Source of the DNA: an uncultured Lachnospiraceae bacterium
GTDB taxonomy: Bacteria > Bacillota > Clostridia > Lachnospirales > Lachnospiraceae
Direction: 5' to 3'
NCBI GenBank assembly: GCA_947567595.1
Contig: CANOMQ010000007.1
Coordinates: forward strand, 62,001 to 126,000
DNA: 64,000 nt
Shown here: positions 17,638 through 25,840 of the stretch, piece after piece
Numbering within the stretch: position 1 is the first letter of the stretch
How the letters are laid out: each line of letters begins with the position of its first letter
The notes under the pieces: model-generated
Told to the model about the DNA's origin: nothing
The model's input: the letters and a program-made list of their open reading frames with translations, nothing else
Database searches by the model: none
Program-made: the position numbers and the translations under genes

Positions 17638-17759
17638 GGACTTTGCACTGCGCTGCAAAGTCCGTGAATTAACGTAGTGGCAGAGATGCATCAAGCCACC
17701 ACGAAGTGGTTTTGCATGGCTTGATGCCTGTAACAGGAAGCCAAAGGCTGAACTGTTAC
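17638..17759. repeat. Three stacked palindromes inside the glycan operon
   Basis: Three consecutive inverted repeats fill the only long gap of the operon. One: GGACTTTGCA / TGCAAAGTCC (17638-17647 and 17654-17663). Two: CATCAAGCCA / TGGCTTGATG (17689-17698 and 17717-17726) with CCAC-GAA-GTGG nested inside. Three: GTAACAG / CTGTTAC (17730-17736 and 17753-17759) with AGCC-AAA-GGCT nested inside. None ends in a T run, so these are not simple terminators. A dispersed palindromic repeat or an mRNA-processing/stability element are the likeliest readings. Confidence 0.7.
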
Positions 17760-17792
17760 TACTGTCGTGCCGGACTGACGGGAGGGAATGTG

Positions 17793-19550
17793 ATGTTGCG
17801 GCTTGAAAAACAGGAAGCGGAATATCTTGTGGCATTTTGGAAGGAATTAGAAGAGGAGGGGGCGCTTTTAAGGGAACGTGCGCTCCCTCCTCTTTCCGAG
17901 GAGGATTTTTTCCTGTTTGAGAAAACGGGAAACCGCTTGGTTTATGAGAATGTCTATTTTGCGCGCAGGAAATTTTTGACAGTGTTTGGTATCCTTTCGG
18001 AGTTTGGGAAACGGGACGAGGATATAGCAAAGCTGGAAGAAGCCATTGTGGCGGTGTGCGGGGAACGGTTTTGGGCGCTTCCTGCGCATGTTGATTTTGC
18101 GCACTTGGACGAGACGACAATCGATTTGTTTGCCGCGGAAACGGCGCAGACGTTGGCGGAGCTGCTTGCGGTTTTGGGGGAGCGGTTAAGCCCCCGCGTT
18201 GCAGCGCTTGCAAAGCGGGAGATTACGCGGCGGGTGCTTGCGCCGTTTTGCCAGTCAGCCGTTCCCTATAGCTGGTGGGAGACAGACCGCTGCAACTGGT
18301 CTGCGGTGTGCGCCGGATCGATTGGCATGGCGGCGATTTATATGGAGCGCATGGGCGCGCTTTTGCCTGCGTGGAAAGAGCCTTGCATCAAACGTGTGTG
18401 CGATGCGCTTGCCTGTTATCTTGACGGCATGGAGGAGGACGGCGCGTGTACGGAGGGGCTTGGCTATTTTTCATATGGAATGAGTTATTATACGGCGTTT
18501 GCCGAGCTGTTATATGAGGACTCGGGGAAAACAATCAATTTGATGGACAACCCGAAATGTGTACGCATCGCGGCTTTTCAGGAAATGTGTTATTTCGGGC
18601 AGGGCGTGTCGTTGAGCTTTTCGGACGGGAGCGACGCGGAGCGGTTTTTGCCGGGGCTTGCGGCATATCTGACGCACTGTTTTCCGCAGACAAAAACACC
18701 GCCCTATACGGCGGCGAGACGGTTTTGCGGCGACGCGTGCTTTCGCTGGCTGCCAAATGAGCGCAATATCCGGTGGCTGATGGCGTACGGCGGCGAGGCG
18801 GCGTGTTCAGGGGCGGATTTTACGTTTTGTAATCTGCTTCCTGCGGCGCAGTGGCTTATCTGCAAAAATAAACAGGGCAACGGCTTTGCCGCAAAGGGCG
18901 GTCACAATGACGAAAATCATAATCACAATGACGTTGGGCATTTTTTGTGCGTTTACAATGGGGAGCTGCTGCTGACGGATTTGGGGGCGGGAGAGTACAC
19001 GAAGGACTATTTTGGTGCGGGGCGTTATGGGATTTTGTGCAACCGTTCTCTCGGGCATTCTGTGCCGCTTGTCAATGACCTTGAGCAGTGTGCGGGGGCG
19101 CAGTACCGTGCGGATTTGTTTGCGTGGAATGAGGAGAAGAAGGAGTTGGAAATTTCGTTTGCGGCGGCATATCCGCAGAGGTGCATTGACCGGATTAGTC
19201 GAACAATCCGTATGGAGGAGGAAAGCGATTTGCGGCTTTTCGTGACGGATTGCTTTGTGCGTTCTAAGGAGACGAAAAAGATAACGGAAAATTTGGTAAC
19301 GCCGTTTACGCCTGTCATTCATGATGAACATATGGTTGTGATTGCGGGGGAACGGGGCGAATGCAGGATAGCGATTGCGTGTCGCGAAAAAGAAGGTATG
19401 CAGTGGCAGAAAGCGCAGTGTCTGCGGATTTTGCCAAAGGAACACGCGCGCCATGACGGCAGCAAGACGACGGTGTACCTAATACAGTGGGAGACCTTGG
19501 CGGAGTGCAGGATAACAATTGAATGTGGATTGGGAGGTAGAACGATATGA
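17793..19550 (+). CDS. Heparinase II/III-family polysaccharide lyase
   Basis: A 585-residue enzyme with an N-terminal alpha/alpha toroid (about 1-340) and a C-terminal beta-sandwich starting at GGHNDENHNHNDVGHF (about residues 369-383), the signature of the heparinase II/III superfamily (PL8/12/15/17/21-type lyases). No signal peptide, so it should cleave imported oligosaccharides in the cytosol by beta-elimination, giving the unsaturated uronates that GH88 removes. Start ATG 17793 follows GGGAGGG; the frame is open further upstream, through palindromic DNA, which was judged non-coding. It overlaps the DUF2264 gene by ATGA. Confidence 0.88.
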   Translation: MLRLEKQEAEYLVAFWKELEEEGALLRERALPPLSEEDFFLFEKTGNRLVYENVYFARRKFLTVFGILSEFGKRDEDIAKLEEAIVAVCGERFWALPAHVDFAHLDETTIDLFAAETAQTLAELLAVLGERLSPRVAALAKREITRRVLAPFCQSAVPYSWWETDRCNWSAVCAGSIGMAAIYMERMGALLPAWKEPCIKRVCDALACYLDGMEEDGACTEGLGYFSYGMSYYTAFAELLYEDSGKTINLMDNPKCVRIAAFQEMCYFGQGVSLSFSDGSDAERFLPGLAAYLTHCFPQTKTPPYTAARRFCGDACFRWLPNERNIRWLMAYGGEAACSGADFTFCNLLPAAQWLICKNKQGNGFAAKGGHNDENHNHNDVGHFLCVYNGELLLTDLGAGEYTKDYFGAGRYGILCNRSLGHSVPLVNDLEQCAGAQYRADLFAWNEEKKELEISFAAAYPQRCIDRISRTIRMEEESDLRLFVTDCFVRSKETKKITENLVTPFTPVIHDEHMVVIAGERGECRIAIACREKEGMQWQKAQCLRILPKEHARHDGSKTTVYLIQWETLAECRITIECGLGGRTI

Positions 19551-21619
19551 TTTTTAAACCGAAAACAGTAGATTATACACTAAGCCCTTATACAGGATTG
19601 ACGCGCGAGAGCTGGATTGAGGCGGGGGAGTACCTCTTGCAGGGGGTGTTCCAAAATATCAAGCAGTTTACAGATCCGGTCGTGATGCCGCGAAAGGAGA
19701 CGAAAATCACCTATCCGCACAGCGCGGACGCAGTCAGGGAACAAAAGGCGGAATATTTTGAGGGGCTTGCCCGTTCGTTTTTCATCGCGGCGCCGTTAAT
19801 CCACGATAACCCCACGCTGGAGATTGCAGGCTACAAGCTGCGTGACTATTACAAAAGCCATGTGCTGCGCTCCTGCACGCCGGAAGATGTGCTGTGTGTG
19901 GGAACATACGAGGAAGTGCGGCGGTTGTCTGACGACGGTAACCCGTTCCGCACGTTCCAGCAGACGGTGGAAACGTGTGCTTTGGTCATCTGCCTGTGGC
20001 TGTGCAAGCCGGAGATATGGGATACGTACACAAAGGAGGAAAAAGACCGTATCGCCCTGTTTTTGAAGGCGTATGCCGAGGGGAATACCGTTCCGCAGAA
20101 CTGGCGTTTGTTCAATATGCTTGTCCTTGCCTTCTTATATATGGAAGGGTATGAGATTGACAAGAGCATCATGCGGGAACACGCCGCGCATATCCTGAAT
20201 TATCACGCGGGCTCAGGGTGGTATCGTGACGGGCATTCCTTTGACTATTATTCGTGTTGGGCGTTTAATGTGTACGCGCCGCTTTGGAATTTATGGTACG
20301 GGTATGAGGAAGAGCCGTACCTTGCGGCGCAGTTTGAGAAAAATTCCAATGCGCTGATGGAGACTTATGGGGACTTTTTCGATTGCGACGGATTTACGAA
20401 TATGTGGGGCAGGAGCAACATTTACCGCAACGCCGCGACGAGTGCGTTTGACGGCAACCTGATGCTGAAAAACGCTTCGGTTAACGCAGGACTTGCGCGG
20501 AGGATTTGCTCGGGTTCTCTATTGCAGTTTTTGACGCGGGAGGATTTTTTGTATGAGGGTGTCCCGACGCTTGGCTTTTACGGGCAGTTTATGCCGCTGG
20601 TACAGGGGTATTCCTGCGCGGAGTCGCCGTTTTGGCTTGGAAAGGCGTTCTTGTGCCTGCACCTTCCAAAAGACCACCCGTTTTGGACGCAGAAGGAAAA
20701 TAACGGTACTTGGGAGACGCTTTCCGAAAACGAGGTCAAGGTGACGACGCTCGACGGGCCTGCGCTGTGCTTTTCCAACCATGCGGCAAACGGTGAGACC
20801 ATTCTGCGCACGGGCAAGGTGGTCAAGGAGCGGTCAGACCGTCATGGTATGTGGAATTATTCCAAGCTCTGCTTTAACACGAAATATCCGTGGGAGGCGG
20901 CGCCGATTGTGGACGGAAACGAGATTTCCGATATGGAGTCGCAGCAGTATGTGCTTCATGACATCACCACGGATACTTATGAGTATGCCAATGTGACGTT
21001 TTGGCACGGGGAACGGGACGGCGTGCTTTACCGCAGGCAGTTTTTCAACTACAATTTAGAGACGGAATGCCACTGGATACAGGCAATGAATTTGGCGGAT
21101 TTTACGGTGCCGTATGGAATTATGCGTGTGGACAGGACGCGGTTTTTCAAAAAGCCGGTATCGCTGACGCTTGGTGCGTACGGCTTTGCGGATAATGGGA
21201 CGGAGATTATCAAAAAGACGGCGCAGTATGGGGAGAAAACGGCGACGGCAATTATTTTGAAGGGGCATGATTTTACGGGGAAGGAAAAGCAGCTTGCGAT
21301 GACCATTTATGACGGGTGGGAGACGCTTGACGTGGTGCATAGCGTCGGCACAAATCCAGACTCGGAGCAATCGGTCATTGTGTATGCTTCCATGAAGCGG
21401 GAGGCGCAGAACTGCTATGAGCAGGGGATTTTGATTTCGCAGGTGATTACGAAGGAGGAGCTTGCGGACTTTTCGGAAGAAGAGCTGTTTCCAATCAAAG
21501 AGATTGTTTATACGGATAAAGAGGCGTGCGGCGGATATGGTCCTGTGAAAGTGGTGTTAAAGACGGGAGAGGAGAAGTGCGTTGATTTTGAGGGAATGGA
21601 AGGGAAGATGATGTTATAA
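19547..21619 (+). CDS. DUF2264 protein of the glycan operon
   Basis: A 690-residue protein of the DUF2264 family, with an N-terminal all-helical toroid (SFFIAAPLI, NNWRLFNMLVLAF-like segments, WYRDGHSFDYYSCWAFNVYAPLW at about 225-245) and a C-terminal beta-rich region. The fold is that of glycan lyases and hydrolases, and the gene is coupled to the heparinase-like gene by a 4-base overlap, so it probably processes the same substrate. No signal peptide. Catalytic residues are not established for the family. It is the last gene of the operon. Confidence 0.8.
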   Translation: MIFKPKTVDYTLSPYTGLTRESWIEAGEYLLQGVFQNIKQFTDPVVMPRKETKITYPHSADAVREQKAEYFEGLARSFFIAAPLIHDNPTLEIAGYKLRDYYKSHVLRSCTPEDVLCVGTYEEVRRLSDDGNPFRTFQQTVETCALVICLWLCKPEIWDTYTKEEKDRIALFLKAYAEGNTVPQNWRLFNMLVLAFLYMEGYEIDKSIMREHAAHILNYHAGSGWYRDGHSFDYYSCWAFNVYAPLWNLWYGYEEEPYLAAQFEKNSNALMETYGDFFDCDGFTNMWGRSNIYRNAATSAFDGNLMLKNASVNAGLARRICSGSLLQFLTREDFLYEGVPTLGFYGQFMPLVQGYSCAESPFWLGKAFLCLHLPKDHPFWTQKENNGTWETLSENEVKVTTLDGPALCFSNHAANGETILRTGKVVKERSDRHGMWNYSKLCFNTKYPWEAAPIVDGNEISDMESQQYVLHDITTDTYEYANVTFWHGERDGVLYRRQFFNYNLETECHWIQAMNLADFTVPYGIMRVDRTRFFKKPVSLTLGAYGFADNGTEIIKKTAQYGEKTATAIILKGHDFTGKEKQLAMTIYDGWETLDVVHSVGTNPDSEQSVIVYASMKREAQNCYEQGILISQVITKEELADFSEEELFPIKEIVYTDKEACGGYGPVKVVLKTGEEKCVDFEGMEGKMML

Positions 21620-21701
21620 TTCCAAATAGAGCAAAGGAAAATCGGAACAGACTATTTTCAGCGACGCAAATAGGCTGACGGGAATTTTGGAGGAAAATCG
21701 C

Positions 21702-21729
21702 TTGAATAAATCATGGAATTTGATATAAT
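21702..21729 (+). promoter_or_regulatory. Promoter of the RelB/YafQ operon
   Basis: TTGAAT and TATAAT are separated by 16 bases, 30 bases upstream of the antitoxin start, in an otherwise non-coding gap after the glycan operon. Confidence 0.65.
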
Positions 21730-21759
21730 TAGGATACCAATAGGAAAGAAGGTATTTGT

Positions 21760-21987
21760 ATGAGTGATAGAGAAAAATTATTCCAGTTAGTTGACGCTAT
21801 ACCGGATTATAAGTTGTGTTATGCGATTACCTATTTACAGGGACTTACAGACGGGGGAAGAGCAGAATTAAACAAAGAAACATTGGAAGCCTTTGAAGAA
21901 GCGGAGAGGATAAGCAAGGATCCGAATGTCAAAGGTTATACAGATGTCAAAGAAATGTTTCGGGAGATTTTGGAAGATGAAGCTTGA
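21760..21987 (+). CDS. RelB/DinJ-like antitoxin
   Basis: A 75-residue acidic protein. The C-terminal half, with TLEAFEEAERISKDPNVKGY followed by TDVKEMFREIL, is the toxin-wrapping segment typical of DinJ/RelB antitoxins. The N-terminal half (LVDAIPDYKLCYAITYLQGL) is not the usual ribbon-helix-helix, so DNA binding and autoregulation may differ. ATG follows AAGAAGG, and it overlaps the toxin by 11 bases, the usual antitoxin-first order. Confidence 0.8.
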   Translation: MSDREKLFQLVDAIPDYKLCYAITYLQGLTDGGRAELNKETLEAFEEAERISKDPNVKGYTDVKEMFREILEDEA

Positions 21988-22258
21988 GGTTAAATATTCG
22001 GGCAAATTTAAGAAGGGCTTGAAATTAGCGGCAAAAAGAGGCTTGGACATTTCGTTGCTGGAAGAGGTCGTTGAACAAATAAGAAACAGAATTCCATTGG
22101 CAGAAAAATATCAGGATCATTCACTCAAAGGCAGATTGTCAAAATATAGAGAATGTCATATTCAGCCAGATTGGTTGTTGGTGTATCTTATAGAAGAAGA
22201 TATATTGGTTCTGACATTAATTGATACCGGAACGCATTCAGATTTGTTTGGTGAATAA
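21977..22258 (+). CDS. YafQ-family mRNA interferase toxin
   Basis: A 93-residue RelE/ParE-superfamily toxin of YafQ type. The C-terminal block contains HSLKGRLSKYRECHI, PDWLLVY and TGTHSDLF, including the C-terminal His before S-D-L-F that is catalytic in YafQ. Such toxins cut mRNA in the ribosomal A site. ATG 21977 lies in the antitoxin 3' end and agrees with homologues starting MKLEVKYS. A strong terminator follows. Confidence 0.88.
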   Translation: MKLEVKYSGKFKKGLKLAAKRGLDISLLEEVVEQIRNRIPLAEKYQDHSLKGRLSKYRECHIQPDWLLVYLIEEDILVLTLIDTGTHSDLFGE

Positions 22259-22271
22259 GGGACAATATTTT

Positions 22272-22327
22272 CTCCTATGTACTGACATGACATGTGGACA
22301 CAATGTCGGTACATAGGAGTTTTTTTG
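22272..22327 (+). terminator. Terminator after yafQ
   Basis: A 17-bp stem, CTCCTATGTACTGACAT with ATGTCGGTACATAGGAG (one G-U pair), a 14-base loop and seven T residues on the + strand. It separates the toxin-antitoxin operon from convergent asnA. Confidence 0.85.
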
Positions 22328-22373
22328 TGTATTCTCATTAAAAATGGAAAGTGTCGTTGTGAAATTACGTTTT

Positions 22374-23384
22374 TTACAACAAATGAACCTCCCTAGCGGC
22401 ACATTCCGCAACCATCTCCTCCGGCCACAGAGACGACTGTACTTCGCCGATGTGCGCCTTGCGCAAAAAGAACATACAGATACGCGACTGCCCGATACCG
22501 CCGCCAATGGTGAACGGAAGTTCGCCGTCAATAATCGACTTCTGATACGGCAGCTTCGCGCGCTCCATACAGCCTGCCTTTTCAAGCTGCGAAAGCAGCG
22601 CGTCCTTATCAACGCGGATTCCCATGGAAGAAAGCTCCAGTCCGATATCCAGCACCGGATAATAAACCAAAATATCACAATTCAACTGCCAGTCGTCATA
22701 ATCCGGCGAACGCCCGTCGTGCGGTTTCCCGTTTTCCAGCTTGTCACCGATTTTCATAATGCAGACAGCACCCTTTGCCTTTGCAATATAATATTCGCGC
22801 TCCTTTGGTGTATTATCAGGGAAAATCTGCGCAAGCTCCTCCGTTGTGACAAAATAAATCTCGTCAGGCAGGATTTCCTCGATGTAATCATACTGGATTG
22901 CCATAAATTTCTCGGTATTTTTCAGGCACTTGTATACGTTTCGCACGGTTTCCTTTAAAGTATATGTATTGCGGTCCTCAAGCTTTATCACCTTTTCCCA
23001 ATCCCACTGGTCCACGAAAATCGAGTGGATATTGTCGGTGTCCTCATCGCGGCGGATTGCGTTCATGTCCGTGTAAATGCCTTCGCCAAACGAAAAGCCG
23101 TATTTTTTCAGCGCGTAGCGTTTCCACTTCGCAAGCGACTGCACAACCTCCGCAATGCGCCCGTCCTGTTCCTTGATGTCAAACGCAACGGGACGCTCGA
23201 CACCGTTTAAGTTGTCGTTTAACCCCGACGCGGGATCGACAAAAAGCGGCGCGGAAACACGCGTAAGGTGCAGGTGCTGCGCAAGCTGGTTCTGAAAGAA
23301 ATCCTTGACCGTCTTAATTGCAATCTGCGTGTCATGCAGATTCAACTGGGAATGATAATCATTTGGAATAATCAGATTTTTCAT
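22374..23384 (-). CDS. asnA: Aspartate-ammonia ligase
   Basis: A 336-residue class II aminoacyl-tRNA-synthetase-like enzyme that makes asparagine from aspartate, ammonia and ATP. The N-terminus MKNLIIPNDYHSQLN, VSAPLFVDPASGLNDNL and the C-terminal GGGIGQSRICMFFL motif are diagnostic for AsnA, and the length is normal for the family. Single gene, convergent with the toxin-antitoxin pair. The 198-base region upstream to the next gene is AT-rich, with no other ORF. Confidence 0.95.
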   Translation of the reverse strand: MKNLIIPNDYHSQLNLHDTQIAIKTVKDFFQNQLAQHLHLTRVSAPLFVDPASGLNDNLNGVERPVAFDIKEQDGRIAEVVQSLAKWKRYALKKYGFSFGEGIYTDMNAIRRDEDTDNIHSIFVDQWDWEKVIKLEDRNTYTLKETVRNVYKCLKNTEKFMAIQYDYIEEILPDEIYFVTTEELAQIFPDNTPKEREYYIAKAKGAVCIMKIGDKLENGKPHDGRSPDYDDWQLNCDILVYYPVLDIGLELSSMGIRVDKDALLSQLEKAGCMERAKLPYQKSIIDGELPFTIGGGIGQSRICMFFLRKAHIGEVQSSLWPEEMVAECAAREVHLL

Positions 23385-23582
23385 TGTTATTATTAGCCTC
23401 CATTGATATTTCTCTTAAATTCAACATAACAAGTATCGCACTTTATTGTATTAAAATCAATCTTTTTTCATGAATTTGCGGTGTGAAAATTTTTGTGAAG
23501 GCTTATTTTATTTGGAAAGACATTGTAGTATAATAGAGCCAACAAAAAACCGGAATTAAAATATAGAAAGGCTGGAACGGAT

Positions 23583-24128
23583 ATGTGTATTGAAAACGAC
23601 AATGAAGAACTGATTGAAGCCCTTGCCAAAGCTGCCAAAGCCGCATTTTTATCTTTGAAGGAAACAACCAAAGAACATTTTTATTTCTATACGTTTATAT
23701 TTGATGAGGGGTTACACCCATATATTTCAGCATGGTCTTACGAGGCTTTGGAAAAATCAATTATGGAACAGCAAATATCTGATGAAGATAAGAGCTGGTG
23801 GAAATGGGATAGTGCAGATTCCCCATATGCTGTTTATGGGTATGACGAATTTTTTTGCGAAGTAAGTGCATTGCTGGACAAAAGGGCAGGTGAATTATCG
23901 GAGGATGCGCTTTATGAGGTTGAGTGGGGCGTACGGATTGACTGCATGGAGGAGGCGATGAAAAGGCTTGATGGTTCTGGTCTGTTTGGAACGGGAGAAG
24001 AACGGGAACGTGTGGTTATCAATGTAGAACAGGCACCACCCGATGGAGATGGCGCAGAGTACAACAGGGCATTACGGTTAAATCCGGCTTCTGCCTTGCT
24101 GTCGGAATATTTAGAAACATGTGAGTAA
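23583..24128 (+). CDS. DUF4303-like protein
   Basis: A 181-residue acidic cytosolic protein. The N-terminus (ELIEALAKAAKAAFLSL, then FYFYTFIFDEGLHPYISAWS) fits the DUF4303 family, whose function is unknown; some relatives lie near polymorphic toxins. ATG 23583 follows GAAAGGCTGG. No partner is adjacent: the next gene is a flavodiiron protein with its own promoter. Confidence 0.7.
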   Translation: MCIENDNEELIEALAKAAKAAFLSLKETTKEHFYFYTFIFDEGLHPYISAWSYEALEKSIMEQQISDEDKSWWKWDSADSPYAVYGYDEFFCEVSALLDKRAGELSEDALYEVEWGVRIDCMEEAMKRLDGSGLFGTGEERERVVINVEQAPPDGDGAEYNRALRLNPASALLSEYLETCE

Positions 24129-24157
24129 AATAACATTTGCACTTTTTTCAGATGGCG

Positions 24158-24186
24158 TTGTCTTTCGGATAGGAATGTGGTAAAAT
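24158..24186 (+). promoter_or_regulatory. Promoter of the flavodiiron gene
   Basis: TTGTCT and TAAAAT with a 17-base spacer, 65 bases upstream of the start codon. Confidence 0.55.
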
Positions 24187-24250
24187 GTTGCAGAATGTTA
24201 AAAAAAAGACAGAAGAATGCCGTTTTTTGGAAAGGAGCAGGATTGAGACA

Positions 24251-25408
24251 ATGGAAAACGTAACAAAAGATATTGTAAACATTGGCGTAAACGACAGGGA
24301 CATCACCTTATTTGAGGGGCAGTACGAGGTGGAGAAGGGCATGGCGTACAATTCCTATCTGATTTTGGACGAGCAGACTGCCGTGATGGACACGGTTGAC
24401 AAGCGGGCGACCAAGGAATGGCTTGCAAACCTCGATACGGCGCTTGGCGGGCGCGCGGTGGATTATCTTGTCATACAGCACATGGAGCCGGACCACGGCG
24501 GAAGCATTTTAGAGCTGATTGCAAAGTTCCCCGCAATGAAGCTGGTGGGAAATGCGAAGACCTTTACCATGCTCAAGCAGTTTTACGAGGTCGATATCGA
24601 AGGAAAAACGATTGAAGTTAAGGAAAATGACACGCTGTCGCTCGGTGCGCACACACTGCGGTTTTTCATGGCGCCGATGGTGCACTGGCCGGAGGTCATG
24701 GTCAGCTATGAGAGCACGGACAAGGTGTTCTTCAGCGCGGACGGCTTCGGGAAATTCGGTACGCGCGACGCCGACGAGGCATGGACATGCGAGGCGAGAA
24801 GATATTATATGAACATCTGCGGCAAATACGGCGCGCAGGTGCAGGCACTGCTCAAAAAGGCAGCAGCCCTTGACATTGCCGTTATCTGCCCGCTGCACGG
24901 ACCGGTGCTTACCGAGGATTTGGACTATTACATCGGAAAATATCAGACATGGAGCAGCTACGAGCCGGAGGACGAGGGTGTGCTGATTGCGTGCGCGTCC
25001 GTTCACGGCAACACGATGGAGGCGGCGCAGAAATTAAAGGAAATCCTCGAGCAAAAGGGCGCCAAAAAAGTCGTGCTCACGGACTTATGCCGTGACGACA
25101 TTCACGAGGCGGTCGAGGACGCGTTCCGCTACAGCCATTTGGTGCTTGCCACGATTACATACGACGCCGGAATGTTTCCTGCGATGGAAAGCTTTTTAAA
25201 TAAGCTCAAGGCGAAAAACTATCAGAAGCGCACGGTCGGACTGATTGAAAACGGCACTTGGGCACCCACCGTAGGCAAAAGCATGAGGGCAGTGCTCGAG
25301 GGCATGAAGGAGCTTAAAATTGCAGAGCAGATGGTGACAATCAAGTCGGCACTCAAGCCGGGCGACACCGCACAGCTTGAGGCACTCGCAGACGAGCTGC
25401 TCGCGTAG
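24251..25408 (+). CDS. Flavodiiron protein (FprA/A-type flavoprotein)
   Basis: A 385-residue protein: N-terminal metallo-beta-lactamase-like di-iron domain (ligand motif HMEPDHGG, plus APMVHWPEVM and CPLHGP) and a C-terminal flavodoxin domain (ASVHGNTMEAAQ, FMN-binding). These enzymes reduce O2 to water, or NO to N2O, and protect strict anaerobes. Start ATG 24251 gives the family-typical N-terminus; the longer in-frame ORF reaches back to 24185 without support. Followed by a strong terminator. Confidence 0.93.
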   Translation: MENVTKDIVNIGVNDRDITLFEGQYEVEKGMAYNSYLILDEQTAVMDTVDKRATKEWLANLDTALGGRAVDYLVIQHMEPDHGGSILELIAKFPAMKLVGNAKTFTMLKQFYEVDIEGKTIEVKENDTLSLGAHTLRFFMAPMVHWPEVMVSYESTDKVFFSADGFGKFGTRDADEAWTCEARRYYMNICGKYGAQVQALLKKAAALDIAVICPLHGPVLTEDLDYYIGKYQTWSSYEPEDEGVLIACASVHGNTMEAAQKLKEILEQKGAKKVVLTDLCRDDIHEAVEDAFRYSHLVLATITYDAGMFPAMESFLNKLKAKNYQKRTVGLIENGTWAPTVGKSMRAVLEGMKELKIAEQMVTIKSALKPGDTAQLEALADELLA

Positions 25409-25423
25409 GGCTGTGTAAGGATA

Positions 25424-25475
25424 AAGGTCTTCTATGAGAAATGAAAAAATCATAGGAGACCTTTTCTTTTTATTT
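25424..25475 (+). terminator. Terminator after the flavodiiron gene
   Basis: Stem AAGGTCTTCTATGA / TCATAGGAGACCTT (14 bp, one G-U) with a T-rich tail. Confidence 0.85.
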
Positions 25476-25502
25476 TATAATGAAGGAATGCGAAAATTTT
25501 TA

Positions 25503-25531
25503 TTGACATTTCCCCTTAGACTGCGTATACT
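25503..25531 (+). promoter_or_regulatory. Near-consensus promoter of a small transcript
   Basis: TTGACA and TATACT with an ideal 17-base spacer. It lies just after the flavodiiron terminator and 310 bases before rtcB. The first transcribed bases would include AGGG-AGCACGAG-CCCT (about 25543-25558), a small hairpin. It drives a unit that ends at the terminator at 25724-25751. Confidence 0.7.
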
Positions 25532-25598
25532 TTTCAATAAGCAGGGAGCACGAGCCCTGTGTGTAACAGATAACCCTAGTTTCGATAAGGAGGACAGT

Positions 25599-25673
25599 AT
25601 GCAGCATTATTTGAAAAACAGTTTCAACAACATCATAAAAAACCAAGGTGCATTTGTCCTTGAAAGGGTTTAG
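25599..25673 (+). CDS. 24-codon small ORF in an isolated transcript
   Basis: A 24-residue peptide beginning MQHYLKNSFNNIIKNQ and ending LERV. It has a near-perfect ribosome site (AAGGAGG, 6 bases before ATG), its own promoter (25503-25531) and a terminator 50 bases after the stop. No family recognised. The unit could be a small-peptide gene or a regulatory leader for rtcB that terminates before it. The rest of the 432-base gap between the flavodiiron gene and rtcB holds only A-rich DNA and the rtcB ribosome site. Confidence 0.5.
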   Translation: MQHYLKNSFNNIIKNQGAFVLERV

Positions 25674-25723
25674 AACATTTGTTTGCAAAAAAAAGACATG
25701 GTAATCAAAAACTTTTTCAGATA

Positions 25724-25751
25724 AAAACACCTTGATTTAGGGTGTTTTTTT
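25724..25751 (+). terminator. Terminator of the small transcript, before rtcB
   Basis: AAAACACC / GGTGTTTT stem with a nine-base loop and a continuing T run. Ends the small-ORF unit or acts as an attenuator for rtcB, 90 bases downstream. Confidence 0.75.
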
Positions 25752-25840
25752 GCTGCCCAAATATCGTAAGGCGCATAAAAACACCAAGAAAAAATAAAAA
25801 AATAAGCAGAAAAAAAATCAAAGTCAAAAAGGAGAAGTTT

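Noticed and set aside
17706-17792. Longer start for the heparinase-like gene
   Set aside because: The extra 29 codons lie in the palindromic region and have no ribosome site; ATG 17793 follows GGGAGGG.
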